Below the pieces are notes generated by a model, which made no database searches, was not told the origin of the DNA, and saw nothing but the letters and a program-made list of their open reading frames with translations. Shown here piece after piece: positions 8,612-23,900 of a stretch of DNA of 64,000 bases; the stretch's first letter is position 1, and the number at the start of each line of letters is the position of its first letter. The stretch is from Athripsodes cinereus (Eukaryota; Arthropoda; Insecta; Trichoptera; Leptoceridae). Location of the stretch: NCBI GenBank assembly GCA_947579605.1, contig OX388313.1:25919214-25983213 (forward strand), in the 5' to 3' direction. The translations under genes were made by a program, and so were the position numbers.

Positions 8612-11600
8612 GGCGTGAAGATTTTTTCGCTCCTTCTTCTATTATCATGGACATCTGGTAAGTCCGTGAGACAACCAAAGTCAGTGTTGAGGTTTCCACC
8701 ACCGCCAGGACCCTTCAGTAGAGCTGCTGTGGAAGCAGAGCCTCCTCACGATGTTCAGAGCACTCCTGAAGGAAATGAATACAGCTCCGCCTTAAGGAAG
8801 GTTGGGTCAGATGAGGTAGGCACCAGGAGATTGCCTCTTCGAGCAGCTGTGGAGAGCATTCCTCCCGAGTAAGTGACATTGTATTCTATTATTATCAAGG
8901 TCATCCACTCGTTTCCGAGTGATTTAGTATTGAATTAAATGATTATATTAAATTATTTATCTGCATTAGATTGTCATATCAGTCCGCAGTTTTCTCTGGA
9001 GGAATCTATCGGAAACATTTTAAATTTGAATTTTGGTCGAATAACACACTTGACACAGTCACATTTGAAATCGCTGCAATCCATGGAAAGAGTTTCTAAA
9101 CTGAACAAAGAAAATCAAAACGAGGAGTGAATTAAAGACAAAATAATCTGTTGGGAATATTTTTTAACCAGCTATAGAGCTGGTTGAAAATTGTGATAGC
9201 TATTTTTTACTGCGATAGAGCTGTTTTTCTTTTTAGCACGTGTATCACTATTTGACAATAATCAGAATTATTTTTTGATGTTGTAATAAGTAAGTACAAG
9301 ATAATTAGATTTGTAAAACTCTAAAATTACCGTGATTGCTAAAACACCAAAAAAAATACAGAATTATGTATAAAATATGCACAAAAGTTTTAATAAAACT
9401 CCTATGATGATAAATCTTCCATATTATTTGCGACCTATGTAATTATGTTGTCATTTTTTCAGATCCTTACGATACAGGGAGGCTGGGTCAGGAAGAATTC
9501 CTCTTCGTGACTCTGTAGAACGTCGTCCTCCAGCGTATGATGAAGATCTATTCGCCCTCACAGATGAACTGGAATCCCTTGGCATTGATCCTTGGGCGAG
9601 GGACGAGTCACAAAGCAGCAACATGAAGCCACCAGACAAACTCGAAGTAAAAACATATTTTTTAATTATTATAGGACTAATTACAACAAGGAACTTGACA
9701 AATTCAATTAATCGTCGATGTAAGTCAATACTTAGTTATATTGCACAAAGAGCAATATGTTTGTTCATTGCTACGTCACTTGTGGAAGAAACATTTAAGA
9801 AATTCTGATGACCCGGCCTAGTTCTAATCTAAATTATGTCACAACACTAGCAAGCTTTATAGTGTGTTTTTCAACGAAATATCTATTTCAAATAATGTCT
9901 ATAGCTGGACTAAGTTGTATAAAAGCTTAACACCTACCTACGTAATATATCGCACAGCTTAAGAGGCCATAAACAATATGCAATCAAGATGTTGGGAACA
10001 TACAAAATATTTTATTGAAATTTATAATACAGGGTGCAATACAAAGTCACGGTACCTTCCCAATTTAGTAAAATATTATACATATATGTGATTACGCTTT
10101 CTAATTAAAATACATAATATATTTTCTATCACATTTTATGATTTTGGTTTATATCTCTAAAAAAATCCAGTTATTGCATCAATTTTTTTTTAAATTTATT
10201 TTCTTATTCAAGACTAGACTTATTAACATACAACTAATATAATTTTGCGCTATTTTTGAGCAAAGTTTCATTTTTGATTAACGTATTTGACAAATCTGTG
10301 TATACACTGCGAAAATTAATGATAAACAAGTTTAAATTTGTAGAAATACGAGTACTGTAATTTTTCACAATAATAGATTAATAATCATTTGATAGTTTAA
10401 TATAGTTTTATATTTTTTATGAATGATAGCAAGTGCATCAGTAATGCGATTTCATACCAAGGATAACGCTCTTAACCAAGTAAATCCAAGAATATAAGTT
10501 CGTGATCTCAAAATTTGTAGGATAATATGTATCTATTTCCACCGAAATAGTCTGTATGGTATAAGCAAATGTTATTCAGATATGTAGTAAGTACTTAACT
10601 TAAAGTAAATTATATTGTATGATGGGTGGTTACTGGTAAAGTACAAAACCTTGATCTTTAAAGGGAGTGGAGTGTGTTACTGCCCATTATATATGATGAC
10701 TTACATGGCTTTCCTCTACAAGGATAATGAACTGAGATTGTTATAAAAGTAAAAAACACTACAAGGGGGCCAAATTGAACTTGTGCTGTGGAAATTATAA
10801 TCATTATAATGAAATGTACCTACTGAATTTGGGGTCATAATAACCATTTCAGAGGCGCCTACATTACCATTATGGATAGAGAATATAAAAATTACTGAAT
10901 TATTTCACACTTACCTATTACTTTTTTATGATATTTAAACGTAAAATTGTGTGATTTTTCTGTTACTTTTTCAAAGTAGGTATCATTTAAAATTAGGTTC
11001 TGTCGATATTATTTTTTAGTTGAGAATCCCTTGATTGTTTCTTATTTTTTAGGTCAATTTTACCGAAAAAACATATATAAAAACAGTCAATAAAAGAAGT
11101 AAATTAAACTAGATAGAGATAAAGAAAAATATCTAACAAATTTAAAAAAAATGCTAAAAGAGAGACTCGTCGCTCCAACGATTTCTTTTTGTTGACCGAG
11201 TAATCTACCATTATTTTCTATTAAGTACGTATCTCTTTTCCAGGATCCAGATACCTCTCATCACTACGTAATTCAATTGCACGAGAGTACTAAGAAGCCT
11301 CCAATGAGGACCAAACTTCAGTACTACGGAGCCGCTAAACCCTTCAACAAAAACCCTCCCAATGTGCCACAACAATACGCCGCGTATAGGCAAGACACTC
11401 AATTGTATGTATAAATTCCACAATAAGACTTATCATTTACCTTATTTGCCACTCGTACATCCATATGATTGTTATATCCAATCGTACGCCAGAGTCTTCC
11501 CTCCTCTGGAGCCTACTTGTCGTTTGATATCAACTAGTGGTATTTGCGGAGATCTCTGTGCTCTTGGATTCCGGAATTCCTGTGCATGATCCGGAATTGC

Positions 11601-11961
11601 CGATATGGGCATCAGTTTTGGGGTTAGCACCTCGAGTAATTCTAAATGAATGCCAATAATAGATTGTAGCATTTACATATTTGTTTAAATGTTGTTTACT
11701 TTAATTTTGTACTTTATGTTTTGTGCCTGTAGGTAAACATAAAAGATATAGGTACATTTTTTATATCCATATTTATTTATTTATCTATATCCAATGAATT
11801 TATTACTGCTTTGTAAAAACTCTTCTCTAAACTGTTTTATTGTCTTTCGTCCAGCAGTTCCGATGATCACTTTCGCATTGACAATGTTTACCAACAACTC
11901 GTTGGCAGTTCAGCCTCGCCAGAAAGTAGCATGAATGTTGCTCGAAGAAATCCATTTTATG
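8612..11961 (+). other. Cht10: Chitinase N-terminal region: signal core and Pro/Arg-rich extension
   Basis: Four exons encode about 236 residues before the first GH18 domain. A hydrophobic run (FSLLLLLSW) suggests secretion. A short motif then occurs three times: SRAAVEAEPP, LRAAVESIPP and LRDSVERRPP. The rest is polar, with no domain I recognise. Exon 4 has a CAGCAG acceptor (11852-11857), which would allow a one-residue NAGNAG variant. A GTAAGT inside exon 1 (8660) looks like a donor, but the frame continues sensibly through it. Confidence 0.8.
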
Positions 11962-14900
11962 GTAAGCTAAGCATGGTATTTTATAAATAATGGCTACTTT
12001 CACGCTTGAAAAAGTTTCTGAATCTAATTGAATATATATTTTTCAGGTCGTTCCCTTCATTCATTCCACGAAGAGCGACGTCAGACCTACGAAGCTGAAC
12101 CACCTCGTCACGTGGTTTGTTATATCTCAGGATGGGCTGTTTACAGGAAGGCTCCATTGGGATTCTCATCAGCTTGGCTCCCACCAGCTTGCTCACACGC
12201 CATTTACGAATTCGCTACGTTGGACCCTCACCAATTCAATATCGTTCCAGAAGATAGAGAATATGACATCATACAAGGTAGATATGTACGAGTATTAAAT
12301 ACTTCAACGTATTTATACTTATTTTACATATAATACCTTTTTTTGAGTCCCTGTTCTTTTCTGAAAGTTTTCGAGTGTCCTGTTGAAGGCGAGTATTTGA
12401 AAACATCACGTTTAAGACATTTAACATCTTCAGTTCAACGATGAAGTATGTCGCAAATGCTGAATGTCTTGGCAGCGAAAGGACTATTTGCGTGGTTATT
12501 ACATGTAGTTAGTTCGCTGGTTACCCCACATGTATGAAATTCTGAATAAATGAATGATATATTATACCTGTTTCTTCTAAGTATGTAATTGAGAATCAGT
12601 TACATGACAATATAAATCATAAAAACCCATTAAATTATTAAAACTGGCTGTTCGTGAACACCACGGATAATTATAATTTTTTCAAAAATTATAAATACTA
12701 CCAATAAATATCAAACTACAAAATTTACTAATACTAATGGCTTAAAACATTCTAATATTTGCAGGAGGATACAGGACAGTTACTGGCTTGAAAAGACAAC
12801 AGCCTGATCTCAAAGTCATAATAGCAATTGGAGGACTTGGTGAAGAAGCATCACGCCGCTTTGAATTGGTGGCATCTTCCCAAGAGACACGAGAGAATTT
12901 CGCCAAAGATGCTGTCAAATATTGTAGGGAACATGAATTTGATGGCATACATATTCAGTCTGAATTCCCAGGTATTTTTCTATACAATTTTACTTATTTT
13001 ACTTATCAACACTCTCCTATATAAAAATGATTACCAATCAGAAGATTTGAGCTTATTACCATATATTTACAGAATATGAAATGCATTTACTCATTACATA
13101 CATCCGACAATAACTCATTCGCAGACGGATTTCATTCATTGACAATGCTAGATTATTCTCTGACCCATCTTTGTATTGTTATGTGTGTTTATTTTTATAA
13201 TTGACAGTAGGGAATTATTGAGACATGTTTGTAAATAATTGATTTTATATGACTAGTTGTTTTTATTAATTTATTCTAGCTTTTAGGTTTTAGCTTTCTT
13301 TTTTTTTTATTTTGCTAAGTTCAATAATTCTATTGTTTTATATTCCTGCTGAGACCACCTTGGCCAAAAGCTGTTATGGTCTCAGTGCAGGGTGTGTTTT
13401 TATAATAATAATAATAATATCACATTGGTATTTTTGCCACAACACAGCCCTATGGCTAGTGTGGAAGACATTTTTTTATGATTGTGTTAAGTATGTTCAA
13501 CTGTGTTGTTATGAAAAGGTAAAGACGATATTATTTGAATAAATATTATAAGATATTATTATTATTTCAGATATTGGAGCTGACGAAAATGACAGGAAAA
13601 ATTTAGTTCTTCTTCTAAAAGAAATAAGGACATTATTTGAGAAAGAAGGTCTTCTTCTGACGATGTCTGTTCCTGCATCCAGGTAATAAATAGACGAAAT
13701 GTTTTTGATAAAAGCTATATGTTCCTATTATGAAGATTGGTCATTTTGATGATTTTGTTCTTTCAGATATCGCGTTGAAGATGGTTTCGATGTCCCAGCC
13801 GTTGGACAACTTCTTGATTTTGTGATTTTACACGCATTTGATCTCCAGTCTGACAGAAAGTCTTGTTCCATTGCTGACCATCACTCACCATTGCTTCCAA
13901 GGCCTACAGACATTTCACCCACCGATAACTTCCACAATGTGGTATGTTGAACTCTAATATTCCAAAATTATGTTTCCTTACCTATTTGCGTTGTGAAGAA
14001 TGCTGAGTGAATAATTTTTAATTCTCATTGTAGGACTATTCAGTAAGATATTGGTTACGAAAGGGCCTTCCAAGATCTCATTTAGTTCTTGGCGTTTCTC
14101 CATTTGGTCGATCCTTCAGATTAGAAAACACATCGTCAACTGCTCCAGGAAGTAGAGCTATTGGTCCAGGAGAAGCCGGAGAATACACGAACACCAAAGG
14201 CTTCTTAGCTTACTTTGAGGTAAGATTTATATCGGTTATTTTTTTATTTATTTGGAACAATACACGGTAATAGCCTTTATAATTATATAGATAAACTTTT
14301 TGATGTGATGTTTTGGGCAATACTATCGTTTTCTTGAAATATTTTATTATTTTTAGATATGTGAAGCTTTGGAAACTGGAGAATGGCGTCAAGAAAGAGA
14401 TGCTGTTGGCAGTCCATACATGTACAAAGGAGATCAGTGGGTTGGTTATGATGATCCCGAATCCATCAGAAATAAAGTAAGATTATTATTTACAAGTTTT
14501 CACGAGTGTTTACTACTTATCTATGTTTAGTTTATTTTTCTACAAATATAAAATTTCATTTTAGATGCTTTATGTTCGTTCTTTGAACTTGGCTGGAGGT
14601 GCCATGTGGGTTGATTTGGATGATTTCAGAGGTCTTTGTGGTAACACTTGGCCTCTGCTCAAGTCTCTTTCTAACACATTGAGAGGTTTGTATGATGTTA
14701 TGTGTATAAACTAGAAAATGCGCCATGGAATATCTACGATAGTCTCACTTAACTTGTGTGATTAAATTTTTCAGAGCTCCCAATGATTGCTAAAGATGGA
14801 ATGAGAAATCTCGGTTCTTGTATAAATGAAAAAAGTATTACTCCAGCTAGCTTTGAGAGCGATCCAGCAAATTGTGCTGCATTTTTCCTTTGCAAAAAAA

Positions 14901-17900
14901 GCCAGAGATATAGAGTAGCATGTATAGATGGAACTCTCTTTGATCCTGAATCTGCAATGTGTCGGTAAGAATAATATTAAATAGTTTAATAGAAAAGTGG
15001 ATTATTGGTTTTTGGATTAGTTTATGAATATTGTATTTGGTTTCAGTGTAATGGATCCCGCAATGTGCCTTCCTGGACAGTCAAGAGTTGCATTACTCCC
15101 TGACCCATCTACCAATGAGGCATTTATTAATAGAGATATAACTAGGGAATATTTTAAAGTACATAAATCAGGTAACATTCATATTCTTATGGAGAGAGAA
15201 AATTCATCCACTTTAATAAAGAAGACACACATTTGCTTGATTTCATATTCTTGTTTCTCGTGATTTCCAGATGCTGAGAAACTGCTCGTTTGCTATATGA
15301 CAAGCTGGGCCTTCTACAGAAAAGGCGAAGGAAAGTTTGTTCCAGAACACGTGGACTCCAGACTTTGCTCTCACTTGATATACGCTTATGCTGGCTTGGA
15401 TCCTGATCTTCTAGTTCCGAAGGAATTCGATCCATTCGCTGATATAACGAACAGTATGTCTTAAATAAAATGAAAATATTTAAAAAAATTAGGTTTTTAA
15501 AAACAAACATCAAAAAATATTGTAATGGACGTTTGTGATGATTATATACCTACATGAAGTAGTACGAATGCTTTTTCTTTGAACTGTATTAGGCAAACAT
15601 TTTAGGTTACATTTACAACCTGGTTTCTCACTACTTCTGGGAATGTGTTTGAGTTTAAATCATTAATCGTTTAGCATGACTAATCATATTATTACAAAAT
15701 TGACTATTTTTTCTCAGATTTATACTCTCGCACCACATCTTTGAAAGACATGAAGGTGCTTCTTGCTTTTGGAGGCTGGACAGATTCAGCAGGAGATAAG
15801 TATAGCAGGCTCGTTAGATCTCCAGTGAAAAGAGCAGAATTTGTAGATGCAATGGTAGCTTTTCTTCAAAAGTATAACTTTGATGGTCTGCATTTCGACT
15901 GGAATTATCCAAAATGTTGGCAGAGTAACTGCGCCAAAGGACCTGAATCGGATAAAGCTAATTTTGCGAAACTTGTGAAGGTAAACAAACATTTTTGTAG
16001 ATAAGAAAAAGTAATAAAGGTTTCATTTTTTAAGAATGAATATGAATGAAATATAACCGTAATCGAAGAATCAAACATTATCATCATAATTGCAAGAAAC
16101 TTTTGTAGGTGAATAATGTTATTTCAGATTTAAAGCTCAGTGTTTATATTAAACACCTTTAGATATGCAGTTAGTATAGCACAACAGTAATTCACAATAT
16201 AAATTATCAAAGGCGAAGATAAGAGATCGGTTATCCTTCAATATTTTTACAAAATGTAACATTTTTTTTAGGAATTATCTGTAGCATTCAAGAAGCAAGA
16301 CCCACCATTGATTCTGGGTGTTGCAGTCTCAGGATACAAGGAAGTGATTGACGTGGCTTATGATCTTCTGGCTATCTCCAAGGCTTCAGATTTTATGTCA
16401 GCTATGACCTATGACTACCATGGAGGATGGGAATCTCATGCACAACACGGAAGTCCTCTGTATGCTAGACCCAATGAGAAATATCCACAATATACTATGG
16501 TAATTTGTTATACTGCTTATTAAGAATGCATTTATATTTTTTTATATGTATTTGTTTATTTCTATATGGTTAGGTATATTAATCTATCTTTATAATAATT
16601 TGCTACGATTGGGGAAGTTAAAACACATTTGTTACGCAATTGCGTGTGATAAAGTTGAAGGTATTGTCAATGACTCATACGTACGATTTGGATATTAATT
16701 AGTACCTACCTAACTACTTGAATTTTAGTTATTTTTTAGGGGTATAATGAATCGTAAAAAATGTTTCCGCTCATATTGTCTTAATACTTACATAATAAAT
16801 TACCCGACAAAAATCGTCTTTTTTCTATGAATCGCCTCTGGTGCAGTGCCTTGAGTACAAGACTTTGGTCTATTTATTGACTTTTTTCTTACTTTGCGGT
16901 ACCTACAAGATTAATAAACTATTAAGTTTTATTTCCTTTTTTTAGGATTATGCAATCAAATATTTGATATCTAAAGGAGCTGATCCGGACAAATTATTAC
17001 TTGGTCTTGCATTCTACGGACAGACCTTCCGCTTGGAAGGTGGTAACATTAGAGGATCAAGGAGAGGTCCAGGAACCGCGGCAGCCGGACCAGGAGATGC
17101 TGGAGACTATACCAAACAAAATGGCATGCTGGCGTACTATGAAATCTGTAAGAAAGGTAAGAAAATCATTGACTCAGTTGGTATATAATTTTTGAATGCT
17201 GCTGTTACGAACTATTGAAGACTTCATACGAATCAACTGATAATACAAAATAGAAAAATCCATCAATTTTGTTCATTTTGATTTTGGATATAACGAATAC
17301 TCAGATACATCAAAACAGAATTTAAAAAAAATAGTTTGGAAGAAAATTAAGGGTCAAAGATTTATAAAAATTAATTCTAATAAATTTAATATTTTTCTGT
17401 ATAATGAAATATTTAAAAGTTAAAAATGTTCAAAAAAATGAATATTGTGCTAATTCATGTGATTTTTTTCTGATTTTATTTTTTAATTTATTACTGTACA
17501 TTGATTACAAGCAAGTTTACATAGGAATACATTTATTTTAATAACAATCATACATTTAATATACAGAGGGCGATGTTTCTTTCAACTAACCCAAATATTT
17601 ATTCTATAATATAATGTTTTGTTAGATATACATAAAAGTGTGTTTAAATAAATTCCATGTTTATTCTTATATACATAGTATGTAACTCTCAGTTATATTT
17701 TTAAGAAATTTTCTCAGAACACATGAAAATATCAAAATTATAAAGTACAACTTAGCAACTTGCGATGGTTTTGATATGTGAAGTGAACAGACGACGAAAA
17801 GAATGTATTTATCTGAAAGAGGGGGTGTGAAAAAGCGCAGACGTCCAAGAACTACATGGGACAAATTCTCAAAGACGGCAGCGTGTTGAGTAAGAGAAAT

Positions 17901-20900
17901 TGGCGTACAAGTGGGTATATGAAATCACATAAATGTGGAGAAAGCGAAAGCAAAAATATGTTATAATAGTTTAATACTGCGTACCGTACTATCTGCTTGC
18001 CTACCCCACTTGGGATACGGCGTGAGGGTGTACGTAGAGAAATAGATAGCACTAAACAAACTTAAGGGGCAAATAATTATTTAAAATACACTGAAGAAAA
18101 TTAATATAATTCTGATAAAGGAAAAGGTTGTTTCGTACTCTTCATGTCCACATCCGTATGATTCAGATTAGTCTTAGATCATGTCCTAAAATAAATATTT
18201 AACAAATTAAATAAATATTCATCAACGTACTCTTACTTATACCTTATGTAAATAAACCGTTTGTTTACTTATCAATTAATTAACATGGACAAACTTAAAA
18301 CACAGCTTAGGAAATAATCTGTGTGATTGTGTATGATTGTTTTTGTTGTTGTTGTTGTCTGTCATACTTCTTTTTTTTGTTAACATGTATAAGGCTCACG
18401 CCATGTATGATTTATTGAATATATGTCCACTATCTGTACAAATTTGGAGACGTTATGTATTTTTAGAAGTCGGCAACAATCCACCGTAATCTTTTGTAGG
18501 CCTCTTACTCGTTTACACCTCTTAATAATATCCCAGCGACGAGAGTTGCCACCCATCTAGTTGCCCACTAGTTGCCATCCTTAATGTCTAAATTTTTTGT
18601 TGGAACGAAGAGGTCAGTTTGCATTTTTATTAAATGCAACTAGTCTACTGTCTACTGTAAATAAAAGACATACCGTCATGTTATTTAATCAGGAGCACAT
18701 TCAATGAATGAGCTTTTTAGACGATATTATTTTCATACAACTTATTTGGTACAAAATAACAAACTTGAGAACGGAATTAAAGATTTATTATTAATTTATG
18801 CATGAATTAATTATTGTTTTGATGTAAACTTTTGCGATGATTTAGATGTAAATGGTTTTGAATGTGCGTAGAAAATAATACTAAAAACATTCATTATCTA
18901 TAGTCATAACAACAAACAGTTATCATTCTAAATGCCGAAGATTTCCATAGCGTAACTATTATTAAACTTATTCAAAGCTTTGTCGTGTCACTTTGTCGTG
19001 AATTGTATAGCAAGTTGTCGTATTTACCTACTGTGCTGAATAAAAATAACAGGAACGGTTACATGATTCATATTAGTTGATTAGTTTTTTTTAAATACAT
19101 ATCAATAAATTTCTCTTTCACAGTTAAGAAATCTGATTTAAATTTTAGCTGCTTACAGTTTGGGCAGTTGCATTAAAAACTCTCTTCACGGGAAAAAAGG
19201 GAAATGAGATTTTACCATACCATCACGGCATATCCCTCAAGTGGGGTTGCCAGCAGACAAGCTACATGTAATAAACATGCAAGCTGTCCTCTCTGAGCCA
19301 ACAAAAAAAAAGTAATTTAGGATGGGTGGCATTATGTTATAAATTGAGTTTACATACAGACGAAATCACTGCGACATAGTTTGAGTAATTGAATTTAAAC
19401 ATCAAATAGTGTTGTTAATAACCACTCATTCATAGTAGCGTAAAACTACACTATTTCTTCAATTTTAGTTTGGTATTTTCGATTCCAAACACCAGTTTCG
19501 TTAACAGTGATTTTTTTACAATATTAACACTCCCAGGTGTAACTAATAATATGTTTAATTGCTAATGTATGCGAAGATAAGTTGGTACTGTTATTTTTCA
19601 CAAGTAGTTGTAATATAATATGGTTGTGCCTACTGCAAGGTGCTATTTTATGGATTCAATGATCGTTATTTTGATAATATGCTAATATTAATTGTAAGAT
19701 ACAAATCAACTCTAAAATCTTTAAAAATAAATTAATCTGTTCCAATGCGGCTACAATATGATTCGTATGTGAATATCCCGACAGAGAAAATTATGTTCCT
19801 CGCTCTTCTTTAAGTAGATTTTCGTTAACAATCACGTGTTCAAATTCAATATCTGTATCCGACCGACCCTAAATGTCTTAAACATTACTGGCATGGAGAG
19901 GATAGCTTGCATGTGTATAAGATGTAATTAGTTCACTGGTTACCCCGCTTGTGGATAATACTGTGATGGTGCGGATGAATGAAGGAACAAAAAATAATAA
20001 ATAGTTTTTATATTATGTGATGTTATAATATGTAATAATATTCTTTTAGTCAACGTGGGGTATAATAACTAGTAGGCTACAAAAGATTCCGATGGTTGGT
20101 AAAACACGAAACATGTTGGTAAAATATTTTCCGTAGAATTCGGTAAAAAAATACGGCGCATGTTATAAACATATGGTTCGCGAGTCGCTAAGTAGATTAC
20201 ACTTTTGAATAAAGAATTTTGAGTGAAAAATATTGTTTTTACGTATGTCAATGTACGAATGTTACGAAAAAATAGTAGCTATGTTAAAATATAATTATAA
20301 GATTTGTATTAAGTGTTTTGCTTAAATTTTGCACAACTTATGGGGACCCTCCTGACCCCCTGCCCCTCAGTAGTTCAAAATTAGTACCTACTTAAGCGTA
20401 AGAAAAGGATAGAAAAATAGCATTGAAAAATTTCTTACTTATTTACTATTTCAATTTGTTAGTGATTTTTGGAAATATTGATTAATTTTTTGTTTGTGTT
20501 AAATATTTATCTCCTTTACACATTCCACTGTGAATAATAAATGCTTAGAAGAACCTAAATAATTTTTTAGTTATTCCGAAAATAATATATATTTAATTAA
20601 GGCTGTGCACACAACCATGTTGCGTAATTATCACACTGTGAATAAAAATAAAATCGAAAATATCTTATAATTGAAAAGATTTCACACACCTGATATAATA
20701 TTATGTCAGGTGTTGTAAATAATATATGGTAATGTCGTAGTTCAATGTGTCATCGTGTTTGGGTCAAAAAGTTATTTAATTAATAAAATAAATAAATAAA
20801 TTTCCCAATACATTATCACACTGTAGTGACAATGATAACATCATAATACCTATTATTATTATTAGTTTTATTAGAAGGGTATATCATTATTTGTACACGT

Positions 20901-23900
20901 TGTAGACTAGTTGAAATATCCTTTTTGTTGAGGTCCTAGGTACTCCAAAACAAAAAAATAGCCTTTGTGTGGAGCATTTTACTATATGGTTGCGAGACGT
21001 GGACCATCAGCAAGAGTGAAAGCGGACGGCTGGCGGCCTTTGAAATGTGGTGCTACAGACGCATGCTGAAGATTCATTGGTCGGAACACGTCGAAAACGT
21101 AGAAGTGCTAGCCAGGGTAGGCGAAAAAAAGCAACTCCTTAAGAGAATTAGTCAACAACGAGCTAACTGGATTGGCCACAACATCAGGCACCCAGGACTG
21201 CTCATCGATATCGCGGAGGGTAGGTCCGAAGGCACAAATGGCCGTGGCCGACCAAGAGACGCGTATATGGACCAGCTGAAGAGGGACATGAACTGTGGCT
21301 CATACGTAGAGCTGACGAGACTGGCTGAGAATAGGGAGGAATGGAGAAGAAAATCCAAACTCGTTGCAGACCAATCCAATGGATTGTAACTCATTATATA
21401 TAAAATAAACAAAAATGACAGCCTATTAAGATGTTGGGTTATTTGGAAAAGATCGCACTTTTACGATAAACTCGCCCTCTGTATATTCATTGTATTTAAT
21501 AAGAATGTATTTCTCTTTGAAATTGTTTGCAATCATTGTAGAATAAAGAATAAATAAATAACATACATGTCAACCTCTCTGTGCCAATAAAAAAATAGAC
21601 ACTCAGCATGGGTAACATAGCACATCGCTGAATAGTTAAAAATGTCAACGTTTGGTGATAAAAAAATAAAATATTTACGATTGGTAATAAAAATTTGAGA
21701 TCCTAGCATAATATTTTTAATTCTCACACCTTGTAGAATACATAAATCTATCGGTATTTCCTACAAGTGGTATAACTAGTAGACTAACTAGATAGATACA
21801 TATTATAAGCATACAGATTGCCCTCTCCGAGCCATTAAAACTAGTAAAATAACAAAACTGGCTTATAAAATAACTATGTTTAGGATTATAATCCAAGAAT
21901 CAGTACATTGCATATACTCGTATACCCTGTTTTATTATACTATTCATTTTCATGAATTCTGTTCATAAATTTCGTAAAACATTATAGTTTAGTGTTTATT
22001 GATGTTATTTTTACAATTAACCATTGTACGAGTGTGAGAATAAAGGCACAAACTAAAACGTAATTGGACAAGGCACATCTCTCAAAAAGATGGGTTGCTA
22101 GTTCGAGTCCCGTCCGGGTAGGGTTACCAGATGATAATCTGATAAAGGAGGACAGATGGGTCTAAAAAGGAGGATTTTCTGTAAAAAAGGAGGACATTCA
22201 GAAATTAAGCGATTTTTTAATATTATTTTACTTTATTTTAATCATATTTAGCTGAGCTGCCAGTTTTGGAAAGAAGTTCTTGGTTTTTTAATAAATAATT
22301 ATAAAATTTTTCACATGTCATGTTTTTGAAGTTGTATTGAGTAAGAATTAAAGATTTAACTGATTTCAAACTTAGTCTATTCCTCTCTTTGCTCCACTAA
22401 GTATTAATCAGTGAAAAAACTCTTTCCACTGTCAAAAATAAAACTCGCAAAACCTGATGTTTAGCAAAAAGGAGGACTAGGGGAGGACGGGAGGACAAAA
22501 CATAAAAAAGGAGGACATGTCCTCCTTTTGGATACCATCTGGCAACCCTACGTCTGGGGCACTACCAAATAAGGTGACGTTGTCTTTTCTAAGCCTATAT
22601 GGTAGTTTCATTTGTTGGATTCACATTATTCTTAAGTATTCTTTAACAACATCTACCATTAATATCTACGCTACCAAATGATTTTTAAAAATAAAATTAA
22701 CTATTTCATCTCGTCAATGACAACGGATTGCTGATATCGATCGCGATCTATATAAAATCAAGTAACAAGGGGTTTTATAGTATGTTAGATTACTTATATG
22801 GTTTACTTTTTTTTAAAAACATTCAAAACAAAATTTACCTCGTTAGTTTATTGGGAAAAGATGTTTTTTTTTTTTGTATTTAGCCTGCAACATTCAAACA
22901 CAACAATACTGAGAATACACAGATTGTCATTTGGCAAATATCCTGAAGACCTTGTAAATATTTTATGATTCTGCTAATGTGTCATATCCTTCACTTTAGA
23001 ACGTCAAATATTATAGTCGTTATTATTGGTTCCTAAATGTCAATTATCAAAAAATTCTTGCTAATGCTAACATTTAGGACTAAATAATATTCATAATAAT
23101 ATGATACGAAAACATTTAAGAAGAATCAAGTGGGATTTCCTGATGAATTCAATTTTTATGTTTTTTATATTCCTTAACAAAATTAATCATTTACATAACT
23201 ATATCTACATATTTCCAATGCTTTTTCTGCATCTCTCCTGTGTTTTCAATTTCATATATTTTATATTTTATTTTCATATATTTTATTTTATTTATTTATT
23301 TATTTCACATCAAAGACGACAAAGCTCTTAACAATATAGATTAATAAACATTAGTTGAAAAATTACAGATAAAATAGACAAACTACACAGACAAAATAGA
23401 GCAAAAATATCAAAGTATAATATTTAATTCATTTATTAACCCAACTTTATAGCGTGATTAGGCGAAAAACATTAGATACACATTCTGTTTCGTATTAACA
23501 AATGCATGAATGGCATGATTAAGAGGAGTGGTGTTCGGAGACTTGGTCAATGGCTGATTAAATGGCAACATCATATCAACCAGATCCTACAGAACAAGCA
23601 GGTGTTAAGTATATTGAATATGAGAGCATATATGAGGAATTTTATGCCAGTAACGGAAGCGAAAAGTGCATACAAAGACAGCAATAAGTAGGCTCGATCG
23701 TTTCTTCCTATCCCGTAAAGGGCGTAAAGCAAGTGGCGTGATGCTGATGTTGATAATGTTGATGATGAAAAGGACAGGTATTCGCAAAAAATCACCTATA
23801 GGACATTCAACATTTCCCATTTATTTAGTGATGATTTCCGTAGGTCGTATATATTATGGCACTAGGACGACCTAAACTTCTATTCCGTACAGTTAGAGAA

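Noticed and set aside
8660..8665. GTAAGT inside the first traced chitinase exon as the real donor
   Set aside because: The frame continues past it into the threefold AAVE/DSVE motif shared with the next exon, and the donor at 8869 joins in phase; minor use remains possible.
20683..20716. Short palindrome around ACACCTGATATAATATTATG
   Set aside because: Too short and AT-rich to separate from chance, with no flanking duplication.
20967..21389. 140-residue protein gene
   Set aside because: It matches only the tail of RTE-type reverse transcriptases, so it is a truncated element, not a host gene.
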